DNA of 64,000 nt from Rhodanobacteraceae bacterium (GTDB lineage Bacteria > Pseudomonadota > Gammaproteobacteria > Xanthomonadales > Rhodanobacteraceae): assembly GCA_016790075.1 (NCBI GenBank), contig JAEUPP010000024.1, positions 1-64,000 of the forward strand. Reading direction: 5' to 3'. The notes beneath the pieces were generated by a model. It ran no database searches. It was not told where the DNA came from and saw only the letters and a program-made list of their open reading frames with translations. This document shows positions 12,315 through 20,663 of this stretch, piece by piece. Numbering within the stretch: position 1 is the first letter of the stretch; each line of letters starts with the position of its first letter. Position numbers and translations under genes: made by a program.

Positions 12315-12491
12315 GAAGGATTTCTCCGGCGAACCCGGCGCGGAGCACGCGGGGCCGCTGACGCGACGAGGGATGTCGGTCGGACGAACCGCGCAAAGGA
12401 CGGCGCAGGACGCACGCTCGGTCAGAACGCGACGTCAACGCAGCGATGCGGTCATCCGGTCAGGCCGGGCGCGGGCCCGGCGCGGGAGAAA

Positions 12492-12905
12492 TCAGGCGAT
12501 GGGCGGACGCAGGTGATCGTCGCGCGGGGCCACGCGAACGGCGGCGGGCGCTACGGCGAAACGGAAGGACGAAGCGGTGAGCGCAGGCACGTCCAGCGTT
12601 GGCGGCTGGAGTGGCGTGACGTGTACGCACGCGCAATGGCACCCGCCTGCACCGGCGTGCCAGCAACTTTCGGAAGCGGCCTCGGCGACGCCGGCGGCTT
12701 TTTCGGTCGCCGCGGTTTGGGATCCGTCGCCAGCGGCGTCCGCATCGGAGACCGATGCAACGACCGCGGAAAGCCCGGCGAACGCGTCCGCCGCGCACGA
12801 TGCAGCGAACCCCGTTTTCACCGCCATCAACCCCACGAACAGCAACGCAACGACGCGCAGGTGGCGGCGCAGACGGCTGAGCAGGTTGGGAGACGGGGTG
12901 TGCAT
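12492..12905 (-). CDS. Small exported Cys/His protein of the metal cluster
   Basis: A 137-aa protein from the ATG at 12905 (MHTPSPNLLSRLRRHL), chosen because a membrane-spanning signal (VVALLFVGLMAVKTGFAASC) follows at a normal distance. The mature part contains CWHAGAGGCHCACVHV, a dense Cys/His cluster suited to binding soft metals, and a Pro-rich end. It heads the leftward metal-efflux run, 177 bp before the PII-like gene, in the place where CzcI-like periplasmic proteins often sit, but homology to CzcI is not evident. Function is inferred from context. Confidence 0.6.
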   Translation of the reverse strand: MHTPSPNLLSRLRRHLRVVALLFVGLMAVKTGFAASCAADAFAGLSAVVASVSDADAAGDGSQTAATEKAAGVAEAASESCWHAGAGGCHCACVHVTPLQPPTLDVPALTASSFRFAVAPAAVRVAPRDDHLRPPIA

Positions 12906-13024
12906 GGTTGGACTGTAGCGTGCAAATCCGGCGTTAGACAATCACAAAATGTGTAAGCGAATGAAGTCGTTATGTTGTTGCGTTTGGTGCGGCGCCGTTC
13001 GTGCGCGCGTCTCACACATACCGC

Positions 13025-13041
13025 CTTACACGGGACTTACA
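13025..13041 (-). promoter_or_regulatory. 11-bp-period direct repeat operator (metal-cluster leader)
   Basis: Read on the minus strand this is TGTAAG-TCCCG-TGTAAG, identical in half-site and spacing to the sites upstream of the two glycosyltransferase genes. Tandem half-sites one helical turn apart are the normal target layout of OmpR-family response regulators. It lies about 120 bp upstream of the exported Cys/His protein gene. The -10 at the equivalent distance is poor here. The rest of the 335-bp divergent spacer 12906-13240 has no gene I can support. Confidence 0.5.
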
Positions 13042-13240
13042 AGTCGATTTAACGATTTGACACACAGATCATCGGCTGCAGCGGGCGCGCGCGAAGAGGC
13101 GATTTCGACGTCGCTTTGTTTTTGAATCGTCCGAGGTCCACGACCTTTCACCGCATCACGATCGCCGTAAGTCCGACGAAAGCAGGGGCTCTTGAGAATG
13201 CGCGCCCACTGCGCACCGAGCGCAGGCCAAGGTCGCCGCC

Positions 13241-14770
13241 GTGCCGCACTCTCGACGCTCCGTTGTGAAACAAAACACACTTGCATACTGCACCGGTGTT
13301 GCCGATGCGTTGCGAGCCGACCGCGCGCTCGCGTTTCTGGTCGTGGTGTTGGCGGTCATTCTGTTGCTTCGGCTCGCCACGCTGGGCCTGTACCCGCTGT
13401 TGGATCCGTCCGAAGCCCGCTACGCCGAGGTGGCGCGCCGCATGGCCACCGACGGCGGGTGGGTCACGCCGTGGTTCGCCACCGGCGTGCCGTTTTGGGG
13501 CAAGCCGCCGTTGGCGTTCTGGACCCAGGCGGCGAGCATGGTGCTGCTAGGCGTCAACGAGTTCGCGGCGCGGTTGCCGGCCTGGCTGCTGCACGTCGCG
13601 ACGTGCCTGCTCATGATCCGCATGGCCAAGGACGAAGGCAACGCGCGCGCCGGCGTGCTGGCCTCGCTGATTTTTTCCAGCAGCCTGCTCGGCGTGGTGG
13701 CCAGCGGCGTGGTCCTCACCGACCCGGCGCTGAACTTTTCCACGTGGCTGGCGTGCTTCGGTTTCTGGCGCGGCGTCGCCTACGGCGATCGGCGCGGTGC
13801 GCTGTGGGGGTTCGTTGGCCTCGGACTCGGCCTGCTCGCGAAAGGCCCGTTGGTGTTCCTCCTGTGCGGCGTCCCCGCCGTGGCCTGGACGACTTACGCG
13901 CGGCGCTGGGCCGCGTGGCGGCGACTGCCGTGGTTCGCCGGCGTCGGCGTCGTCCTCCTCGTGGCCGTGCCGTGGTACGTGCTCGCGGAACTGCGCACAC
14001 CGGGGTTTCTCGACTACTTTTTCGTGGGCGAGCATTGGAACCGCTTCCTCGTCAGCAACTGGGCGGGCGATCGCTACGGCACGGCGCACGCGCAGCCGCA
14101 CGGCATGATCTGGCTGTTCCTCCTCGGCGCGCTGCTGCCCTGGTCCCTGCTGCTGCCGGTGCTCTACGCGCGCCGGCGCGCCCTGGCCCAACACCGCGCG
14201 TACGCCGCGTTCCTCGCCGCCGTCGCGCTGACGACCCCGGCGTTCTTCACGCTGGCGGGCAACGTGCTGTGGACCTACGCCCTGCCCGCCCTGCCCGCCG
14301 CGAGCCTGCTGCTCGCTCACGCGCTCTGCGCGGAGGCGCGGCAACCCCGCTGGCACGCGGCGTTCGCGCTGGCGTTCCCGCTTGGGTTGCTCGCGGTCAT
14401 GGCCGACGGGCGGTTGCTGGAGCGCGGCGAGAACCAGCAGGGCGTCGTGGCGTTGTGGGAGCGGCGCCGCGAAGGCACGCCCGAGCCGCTCTACTACGCG
14501 CCGAGGCGGTCCTTCGCCGGGGAGTTTTACAGCGGCGGCCGCGCGCGGACCGCGGACGACGCGGCCAACCTGCCGCGCGAAGGCGCGTTCTACGTCGCCG
14601 TCAAGGACAGCCGGAAAGCCGCGTGGGCCTGGCCGGAAGGCGTGCGCTGCGACGACGTCGGCCGCACCAGCCAGACCGTGCTGTACCGCTGTTCCCGCCC
14701 GGAGCGCAGCGGGCTGGAGGAACTGGCGCTGCGGCACGCCGCCATTCCCTCTTCCGCCGCGCGGAACTGA
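13241..14770 (+). CDS. GT39/ArnT-like membrane glycosyltransferase
   Basis: A 509-aa polytopic inner-membrane protein of the PMT/ArnT clan, which moves a sugar from a lipid-phosphate donor to lipid A, protein or a polyprenol acceptor on the periplasmic side. The first loop has the family signature LDPSEARYAEVARRM then GVPFWGKPPLAFW; further landmarks are LTDPALNF and LLAKGPLVF. About ten membrane segments are visible. The start is uncertain, since a later start near residue 20 is possible. It converges with the leftward gene ending at 14785. Confidence 0.8.
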   Translation: MPHSRRSVVKQNTLAYCTGVADALRADRALAFLVVVLAVILLLRLATLGLYPLLDPSEARYAEVARRMATDGGWVTPWFATGVPFWGKPPLAFWTQAASMVLLGVNEFAARLPAWLLHVATCLLMIRMAKDEGNARAGVLASLIFSSSLLGVVASGVVLTDPALNFSTWLACFGFWRGVAYGDRRGALWGFVGLGLGLLAKGPLVFLLCGVPAVAWTTYARRWAAWRRLPWFAGVGVVLLVAVPWYVLAELRTPGFLDYFFVGEHWNRFLVSNWAGDRYGTAHAQPHGMIWLFLLGALLPWSLLLPVLYARRRALAQHRAYAAFLAAVALTTPAFFTLAGNVLWTYALPALPAASLLLAHALCAEARQPRWHAAFALAFPLGLLAVMADGRLLERGENQQGVVALWERRREGTPEPLYYAPRRSFAGEFYSGGRARTADDAANLPREGAFYVAVKDSRKAAWAWPEGVRCDDVGRTSQTVLYRCSRPERSGLEELALRHAAIPSSAARN

Positions 14771-14784
14771 GCGACGGTTGGCGC

Positions 14785-15765
14785 CTACACGACGGTGCAG
14801 GCGGCCGCTTCGGCGGGCGCGATCGGGAACGTCTGTCCATCGTGCGCCTTGCTCGCGAAGTGCTGCTGCACGGCTTCCCATTCCGCGCGCGGCACCAGGA
14901 TCCCGTTGTTCATCGACCGGTTTCCGTCGGGCTTCGACTGGCCGGAAACGAACGGGCGCACGTACTGCAGCGCGAAACCCGGCGTCCAGCAAAAGTCGCG
15001 GCGCCCGGCGTGGAGGTAGAAGTTGGTCCAGCGGTAGATCTTGGCGACGTCGTGCCGATCCACCGCGAAGGCCGCGGAAGGGCAATGCAGGCCGATCGCT
15101 TCCAGCAGCTCCGAAACGCCGATCGGCTGGATGCTGCGGTTGCCGGCGTCTTCGTATGCGTAGACGCAAAAGGCCGCGCGCAACCGCGTTTCGATCGCCA
15201 CCCGCAGCAGGGCGATGCCGACGAACGGCGCGCGGTCGATGTGGGTGAGGAGCGAGAACTTGCCGTAGGTGACCTGCTCGGCCGCTTTGTAGATTTCGAA
15301 CGGCAGGTCGAACCGCCGGCTCCACACGCCGTAGGCGCCGGGGCAGGCCAGCAGGGCGTGCCCGGCTTGTTCCAACAGCACCAGCGCGTCGAGCAGGAGA
15401 TCCCGCAACCCTTCGCTGAGCTCGTGCACCGCCGCGTCGCCGAAGCGCACCATCGCGGGAAAATCCGCGTGGGCGATTCGGGTGGCGTAGCGCGTGGCTT
15501 CGGCGGCGAACATCGCCGTTTGCGCCTCGTAGAACCGGGCCGACACGAGCAGCGTGCTTTGCTCGTGCGCGGTGGTCGCCAATCCTTGGCGCACCGCGTG
15601 GCAGCCCGCCATGCTGGGCAAAAACTTCAAGCCCAGGACGCCCGCCATTTCCGTCCGGACGTGCTCGACGCCCTCGTGCGCGAGCCAGGCCGCTGCAGCG
15701 ACCAACGCATCGGCCTGATGCGACGCCAACGCGTCGATGTGGTGGTTCAGCAGTTGACCGGACAC
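14785..15765 (-). CDS. Hypothetical protein, about 326 aa
   Basis: The frame is longer, but the part above 15765 is antisense to the promoter and start of the next gene, so I chose the GTG at 15765 (VSGQLLNHHIDALASHQ). The protein is soluble and helical, with segments FYEAQTAMFAAEATRYAT, LLRVAIETRLRAAFCVYAYE and IYRWTNFYLHAGRRDFCWTP. I do not recognise the family. The RLRAAFCVYAYE and FYLHAGRRDF stretches are the most likely conserved core. It sits between two glycosyltransferase genes but points the opposite way. Confidence 0.55.
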   Translation of the reverse strand: MSGQLLNHHIDALASHQADALVAAAAWLAHEGVEHVRTEMAGVLGLKFLPSMAGCHAVRQGLATTAHEQSTLLVSARFYEAQTAMFAAEATRYATRIAHADFPAMVRFGDAAVHELSEGLRDLLLDALVLLEQAGHALLACPGAYGVWSRRFDLPFEIYKAAEQVTYGKFSLLTHIDRAPFVGIALLRVAIETRLRAAFCVYAYEDAGNRSIQPIGVSELLEAIGLHCPSAAFAVDRHDVAKIYRWTNFYLHAGRRDFCWTPGFALQYVRPFVSGQSKPDGNRSMNNGILVPRAEWEAVQQHFASKAHDGQTFPIAPAEAAACTVV

Positions 15766-15837
15766 GCGCGCCCCCGCTTTGCATCCCGCGACGTGGGCTA
15801 GCTTCCCGGAATCCCGCGGCACCCGTGTGAACCCACG

Positions 15838-15872
15838 TGTAAGCCGGCTGTAAGGCGCGTTCCCCCTAGACT
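15838..15872 (+). promoter_or_regulatory. Response-regulator-type promoter of the 15.9-kb glycosyltransferase gene
   Basis: Half-sites TGTAAG at 15838-15843 and 15849-15854 are separated by CCGGC. Exactly 12 bp later a -10-like TAGACT stands at 15867-15872. The second half-site replaces the -35 region, the arrangement of class II activation by PhoB-type regulators. The same architecture with the same spacing recurs at 17604-17638. With this -10 transcription would begin near 15879, so the GTG at 15878 cannot be the start codon and the ATG at 15929 is preferred. Confidence 0.6.
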
Positions 15873-15928
15873 CGCGGGTGTCTTCCGCCCCGCATTCCGC
15901 GCCGTTTTTCTCCCGCCGATTCCCGCCG

Positions 15929-17608
15929 ATGTGGGCGGTACTGTGGCTCGGCGTCGTCCTGGTGGCGGCGTTCCAGCGCCCACCGATCGACCGGGCGTCG
16001 GTGCGCGCCCTCGGCGCCGCGTGGGACATGTGGAACAACGCACAATTCCTCGTGCCGCTGCACAACGGCCGGCCCGATCCCGACGCGATGCCGCTACTCT
16101 ACTGGCTCGTCCACGCGGGCTGGGCGCTGACTGGGGTCAATGACTGGTGGCCCCGTTTGCTTCAGGTGGGCTTTGGCGCGGCCTGGCTCGGGTTCGGCGC
16201 GGCGCTGGCCAAGCGGTGGGCGCCGAATCCTTCGGACGACGGCGCGCCGTGGCTGCTCGTCGCCGGCGCGCTGCCGGCGTTCGCGGCCCTCCAAATCGGG
16301 GCCGACCTGCTGGCGGCGTCGTGCGTCGTGGCGGCCTGGTACGCGCTCAGCGGCCGGCCCGCTTGGCTGGGCTTCGCCCTCGCCCTGACCGCCGGCGTGC
16401 TGGCGGCCGGGCCGGTGGTGCTGGGGTTCGTGGCGCCGCCGCTGCTGCTGGGGCCGTGGTGGAGCGCGGCGGCGCGCGAGGACCGCCGCCGCTGGTACCG
16501 CCGGGCGCGGCTGTCCGTGCTCGCCGCCATCGTGGCGTTCCTGACGTGGGCCGGTGCCGCGGGCGCGGCCGGCGGTGCGGCCTACCGCGTCCGATTGACG
16601 TCCGTGGAGCCGCTGCGCTCGATGCAGGCCCTCGCCGACGCGATCCACCGGCCGGAGGCGCTCGCGCTGCTGGCCGCGCTGCTGCTGCCATGGGCGCTGT
16701 GGCCGCGGCTGTGGCGCGCCGTCTGGCCGTGGCGCGGGCCGTGGGGCGACGCGGGCCGTTTCGCGCTCGCCGCGGTTCCAACGGGTCTGCTGCTGGCGCT
16801 GTGGGTGCCCCGGGCGACCCTCGCCGGCGTCCTCGCCGTCGGGCCGGTCGCGGCCGCGGTCCTCGCCGGCGCGTTGCGCGATCGCGAACCGGCCGCTTCG
16901 CCGCCCTCGCGCTTCTGGGGGCCATGGCCGTTCGCCTGCCTGCTGCTGACCGCGGCGGCACTGGTGGGCTGGGGCGCGCCGCTGCTCGCGGTTCGCCCCG
17001 ATGCACCGCCGTGGCTCCACCTGCTCGCGTCCTGGAGCGCGGGAATCGCCGTCCTGCTGGCGATCCTCGCGGGCCTGCTGCTGACCGCCCCGCACGCCGT
17101 GGGGGCGCAACTGCGCGCCACCGCGGCGGTGTCGCTCCTCGTGCTCGCGCTCGGCCACGGTGCGCTCACACGGCTGTTCGCCGCAGCGTTCGATCCCGAG
17201 CCTGCAACGGCGCCGATTGCACGCGCCGCGGCCGCCGGACGGCCGATCGCGCGCGTCGGGCGCTACGAGGGCGAACTGCACTTCTACGCGCGCCTGACCG
17301 AGCCGGTGACCGAAATCGCCGAGACCGACGTGCTGGCCTGGGCGCGGGCGCACCCGTCGGGGCTGATCGTGCAATACCCCGAACGCGCGGACGCCGGCGC
17401 ACTGCGCGCGGGCGCGCTCGTGGTCGCCCCGTTTGGCCGCTGCTGGGTCGTGGTGTGGCCGGCCGCGGCCTTCCTCGCCGCGCCGACGCCGCTGTCGGCC
17501 GGGATCCCCGACGCCGCCGGGCTGCTGCAACACGCCTGCCGCTGCAGCGGCAGGCTCGGCGGCGGCCTTTTCGCCTGGCGCGAGCTGCCCGGTGAACGCG
17601 GCGCGTAA
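15929..17608 (+). CDS. GT39-like membrane protein, divergent paralogue
   Basis: A 559-aa protein from the ATG at 15929 with about ten to twelve membrane segments, paralogous to the next gene. Shared landmarks are ALGAAWDMWNNAQFLVP, MPLLYWLVHAGWALTGV, LLGPWWSAAARED and, near the end, GRYEGELHFYARL. The acidic first-loop signature DE-x-RY of active GT39 enzymes is absent, and the KVPLLFW lysine of its sister is replaced (DAMPLLYW). It may be a degenerate or regulatory copy. The 3' end contains the 22-bp palindrome at 17534-17555. Confidence 0.7.
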   Translation: MWAVLWLGVVLVAAFQRPPIDRASVRALGAAWDMWNNAQFLVPLHNGRPDPDAMPLLYWLVHAGWALTGVNDWWPRLLQVGFGAAWLGFGAALAKRWAPNPSDDGAPWLLVAGALPAFAALQIGADLLAASCVVAAWYALSGRPAWLGFALALTAGVLAAGPVVLGFVAPPLLLGPWWSAAAREDRRRWYRRARLSVLAAIVAFLTWAGAAGAAGGAAYRVRLTSVEPLRSMQALADAIHRPEALALLAALLLPWALWPRLWRAVWPWRGPWGDAGRFALAAVPTGLLLALWVPRATLAGVLAVGPVAAAVLAGALRDREPAASPPSRFWGPWPFACLLLTAAALVGWGAPLLAVRPDAPPWLHLLASWSAGIAVLLAILAGLLLTAPHAVGAQLRATAAVSLLVLALGHGALTRLFAAAFDPEPATAPIARAAAAGRPIARVGRYEGELHFYARLTEPVTEIAETDVLAWARAHPSGLIVQYPERADAGALRAGALVVAPFGRCWVVVWPAAAFLAAPTPLSAGIPDAAGLLQHACRCSGRLGGGLFAWRELPGERGA

Positions 17609-17638
17609 GCCGGTTGTAAGCCGGTCGCTGCCTACACT
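17604..17638 (+). promoter_or_regulatory. Response-regulator-type promoter of the 17.7-kb glycosyltransferase gene
   Basis: Half-sites CGTAAG at 17604-17609 and TGTAAG at 17615-17620 lie 11 bp apart. A -10-like TACACT at 17633-17638 follows after the same 12-bp gap as in the promoter at 15838. The predicted transcript would start near 17645, giving a leader of about 20 nt before the ATG at 17665. Confidence 0.6.
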
Positions 17639-17664
17639 GCACCGCTCCAGCCTGCGCCTACCCC

Positions 17665-19293
17665 ATGCAACCGGCTTCGTCTCGTTTCTCGCCACCGGCG
17701 TGGCTGGTTTTGTGGGTGTGCGCCTTGCTCTGGGCCATCTTCCAGCACGGCCCGCTGCCGCTGTACTCCACGCGCACGCTCGGCGTCGCTTGGGAAATGT
17801 GGAATCAGGGCGCTTTTCTCGTACCGCACACCAACGGCGCACCCTACAGCCACAAGGTTCCGCTGCTGTTCTGGCTGATCCACGCCGGCTGGGCGGCGTT
17901 CGGCGTCACCGACGTCTGGCCGCGCGTCCTGCAGGTGCTGATTGCAGCGGGCTGGCTCGTCGCGGCTGCACGCCTGGCGGGCGCGGCGAGCGCCGGCAAA
18001 CCTTCCGCCGCGCCGCTCGTACCGTGGCTGTTGATCGCCCTGCCCTACCCGTTCCTCTTCAGCCTGCAGATCATGTACGAGGTGCTGCTGGCGCTGTGCG
18101 TCGCGGGCGCCTTGTGCGCGCTGACGGGTCGGCCGCGCTGGCACTGGTTTGCCCTCGCCGTCGGGGCGGGCCTGCTGACGAAAGGCCCGGTGATGCTGCT
18201 CCACGTGGTCTTCCCGTGGCTGCTGGGACCGTGGTGGAGCGAGGCCGCGCGCGGCGATCGCCGGCGCTGGTACGGCGGCGGCCTGCTGGCCATCCTGGGC
18301 GGCGCCTCGATGCTCCTGGCCTGGGCCATCCCGGCGGGTTTCGCGGGCGGCGAGGACTACCGCCGCGAACTGTTCTTCCTGCAGACCGCCGGCCGCGTCG
18401 TCGCCAGCTTCGACCACGCGCGCCCCGTGTTCTGGTACCTGCCGATGCTGCTGGTGCTGGCGCTCCCATGGGTGGCCTGGCCGCGCGTGTGGCACGCGAT
18501 CGCGACGGCCCGCGGCCCGCTGACCGACGGCGAGCGCTTCGCCGTGAGCTGGGTGGTGCCGACGTTCGCGGCGTTCTGCCTCATTTCCGGCAAGCAGGTC
18601 TACTACCTGCTGCCGCTGATGCCGGGCGTGGCGATGCTGCTCGCGGCGGTGCTGCGCCGGCAGCAGTCGCGCGTGCTCGCCAACGGTCGGCGCTGGCGCG
18701 CCTGGCCCGTTGCGGGCGCGTTGCTGGGCGTCGCCCTGCTGCTGGCCGCGCTGCCCGTGTGGCGGGCCCACTCGGCGGACCCGCCGCACTGGGTGTCCGA
18801 CGCGTACGCCACCGCGCCGTGGTTTGCCGCCGCGTTCGTTGGGCTGGCCGCCGGCTGCCTGGTGGGCGATCCCCGGCGCGAACTGCAGCGCATCGCGGCC
18901 TGCGCGCTGCTCGCGATCGCGCTCGTGCACGCCGCGTTCGCCCGGTCGCTGTTCCACCACTTCGATCTGCGCCCGGCCGCCGCCGCGCTCGCCCGCGCGG
19001 AAGCCGAAGGGCGCCCCATCGCGAACGTGGGCCGCTACGAAGCGCAGTACCACTTCCTCGGGCGGCTCAGCCGTCCCCTGGCCGAGATCGAAGAACGCGA
19101 CGTGCTCGCCTGGGCTCAGGCCAATCCGGACGGCGTCGTCGTGCGCTATCCGGCGCGCACGGACCCCGCTAACGAGAAAGCGGCCCTTCTGGTCCAGCCC
19201 TTCCGATCCCGGTGGATCGAGATTTGGGACGCCCGGGCGCTGGCGGCGGCGACCCCGTCGGTTGAAGGTGCACGAGACGCGCCGGCGGAATGA
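17665..19293 (+). CDS. GT39-like membrane glycosyltransferase
   Basis: A 542-aa inner-membrane protein with about ten membrane segments. Typical clan landmarks are LGVAWEMWNQGAFLVP, SHKVPLLFWLIHAGW, LLTKGPVMLL and a periplasmic C-terminal part with GRYEAQYHFLGRL then ERDVLAWAQANPDG. The KVPLLFW segment corresponds to the KPPL segment of ArnT-type enzymes. It is a tandem paralogue of the preceding gene with its own copy of the same promoter. Substrate cannot be assigned; envelope sugar transfer is the family-level inference. Confidence 0.75.
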   Translation: MQPASSRFSPPAWLVLWVCALLWAIFQHGPLPLYSTRTLGVAWEMWNQGAFLVPHTNGAPYSHKVPLLFWLIHAGWAAFGVTDVWPRVLQVLIAAGWLVAAARLAGAASAGKPSAAPLVPWLLIALPYPFLFSLQIMYEVLLALCVAGALCALTGRPRWHWFALAVGAGLLTKGPVMLLHVVFPWLLGPWWSEAARGDRRRWYGGGLLAILGGASMLLAWAIPAGFAGGEDYRRELFFLQTAGRVVASFDHARPVFWYLPMLLVLALPWVAWPRVWHAIATARGPLTDGERFAVSWVVPTFAAFCLISGKQVYYLLPLMPGVAMLLAAVLRRQQSRVLANGRRWRAWPVAGALLGVALLLAALPVWRAHSADPPHWVSDAYATAPWFAAAFVGLAAGCLVGDPRRELQRIAACALLAIALVHAAFARSLFHHFDLRPAAAALARAEAEGRPIANVGRYEAQYHFLGRLSRPLAEIEERDVLAWAQANPDGVVVRYPARTDPANEKAALLVQPFRSRWIEIWDARALAAATPSVEGARDAPAE

Positions 19294-19339
19294 CGGACCG
19301 GGGCCGCCACGAAGGCCCGAGGCCCGCGCACCCGGGCGC

Positions 19340-19825
19340 TCACGACTGCAGGTCGGACTCGCCGTTGGGCCGCCGCTCCAACGGCGAGAGGCGGATGGCC
19401 GCGAGCGTCACGACGGTGATGGCCGTGGCCAGCAGTGCGAGCCCCAACGCGCCGAGGCCCACGGTCACGCCGATGGCCGCCGTCATCCAGATTCCGGCGG
19501 CGGTGGTGAGGCCGTGGATCTCCCGCTCGGCGGCCAGCTTGAGGATGGCGCCGCCGCCGATGAAGCCGATGCCGGTCGTCAGCCCCTGCACGACGCGGGA
19601 GATGCCGTCGGACGACATGCCGCTGCCCTGGCAGGCGACGACGAACAGCGCGGTACCCAGGCAGACCAGCATGTGCGTCCGCAGGCCCGCCGACTTGCCC
19701 ATGCTCTTGCGCTCCCACCCGACCGCCGCGCCCAGCAACGCGGCGGCCACCAGCCGGATGACCACGTGCGCCAGTTGGCGGGCGTCCGGAAACCCGGCGG
19801 CGAGTTCGTCCCAAAGCACTTCCAT
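19340..19825 (-). CDS. MgtC/SapB family membrane protein
   Basis: A 161-aa protein with four to five membrane segments. Family motifs are visible: AALLGAAVGWERKS, the LRTHMLVCLGTALF stretch and QGLTTGIGFIGGGAILK. MgtC-type proteins modulate membrane bioenergetics and help at low Mg; enzymatic activity is not known. It converges with the glycosyltransferase gene ending at 19293. A second family member lies at 20664-21140. The 241-bp spacer to the next gene holds only a 21-codon open frame beginning MRPLAFDELL that I do not call as a gene. Confidence 0.88.
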   Translation of the reverse strand: MEVLWDELAAGFPDARQLAHVVIRLVAAALLGAAVGWERKSMGKSAGLRTHMLVCLGTALFVVACQGSGMSSDGISRVVQGLTTGIGFIGGGAILKLAAEREIHGLTTAAGIWMTAAIGVTVGLGALGLALLATAITVVTLAAIRLSPLERRPNGESDLQS

Positions 19826-20066
19826 AGCGACCTCTCAAGGTTTGGCGGGGGTAGACGAGCGCTGGGCGGCGGCGCGCGCGCGTGGCGCACCGGCTGGCGC
19901 GCGATGCGTCCGCTCGCGTTCGACGAACTACTGTCGTCGCGGTGCACTTACCGTCGAATTACGGAGTGATCCAGGTTTTCATGAAGTTTGTGCCGACCAA
20001 GGCGAGCACAGCCCCGGAAACGTTCTCAAACAGTTTGTTCGCCTTGGGCTTGTTCCGGACGAAAGT

Positions 20067-20600
20067 CTACGCAGCCAACTGCGGAAGCGTCAGCCCTTTC
20101 AGCTTTGCCCGTATGGCTTCGAGGCCTTTCTTCCCGATACGGCCTTTGCTGTTCCGATGGCGATCAAACATCTCGCCGGTCCCTAGATGCAGAACGATGC
20201 CGGCGTCGTAATTGTGTGCATGCGGATTGGAGGGGAATGGATCGGCGTCGTTTTTGTGAACTTGCCAGACCTCTCCTTTGATCTTGACGGTCTGCTCGGT
20301 TAGCAGACGAGGAATGTGGTCCGGTATTAACGGCACCTCCAGCACGACTTCAGCCAGAACTTCCGGATGGAACTTGCTGAAGTCGAAGTCGACCAGGAGC
20401 TTTAGGATCGCTTCCGCAGTGAAGTCTTGCGAGAGCAAATCCCCCGGGTTCTCCTCGTCAATCCCGAGGTGTTGGCAGAGTGCCCGTTGGATGTCGAACG
20501 CCGTAATCTCTACACCACGCAATTGCGAAAGAAACTGCCGTGCGGTCGATGAGGCTGCGATGTAGCGGTTCAACGAAGCCTCCCACTCGTTGGTAGACAT
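20067..20600 (-). CDS. Conserved hypothetical protein with a VHKNDADPFPSNPHAHN segment
   Basis: A 177-aa soluble protein. The N-terminal two thirds is helical and acidic (MSTNEWEASLNRYIAASSTARQFL). The C-terminal part carries a distinctive motif, WQVHKNDADPFPSNPHAH then DAGIVLHLGTGEMFDRH, ending in a basic tail (RIGKKGLEAIRAKLKG). I have seen similar C-terminal patterns in uncharacterised accessory proteins but cannot name a family. It lies alone between two MgtC genes; the spacers suggest it has its own promoter. Confidence 0.6.
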   Translation of the reverse strand: MSTNEWEASLNRYIAASSTARQFLSQLRGVEITAFDIQRALCQHLGIDEENPGDLLSQDFTAEAILKLLVDFDFSKFHPEVLAEVVLEVPLIPDHIPRLLTEQTVKIKGEVWQVHKNDADPFPSNPHAHNYDAGIVLHLGTGEMFDRHRNSKGRIGKKGLEAIRAKLKGLTLPQLAA

Positions 20601-20663
20601 ACGTCGCGCTCCTGCTATGGATTCAACCGAGATGCGTATGACAAGGCATCAATCCTTATAATC

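Noticed and set aside
13547-15784. A 745-codon open frame on the minus strand
   Set aside because: It overlaps the GT39 gene and the hypothetical gene in other frames and has Arg/Gly-rich non-protein composition.
15878-15928. GTG at 15878 as start of the glycosyltransferase gene
   Set aside because: The TAGACT -10 at 15867-15872 would start transcription at about 15879, after this codon. The ATG at 15929 precedes the first membrane segment.
19902-19970. Short frame beginning MRPLAFDELL, like a nitroreductase start
   Set aside because: Only 21 codons before the stop and no continuation in other frames; too short to call a remnant.
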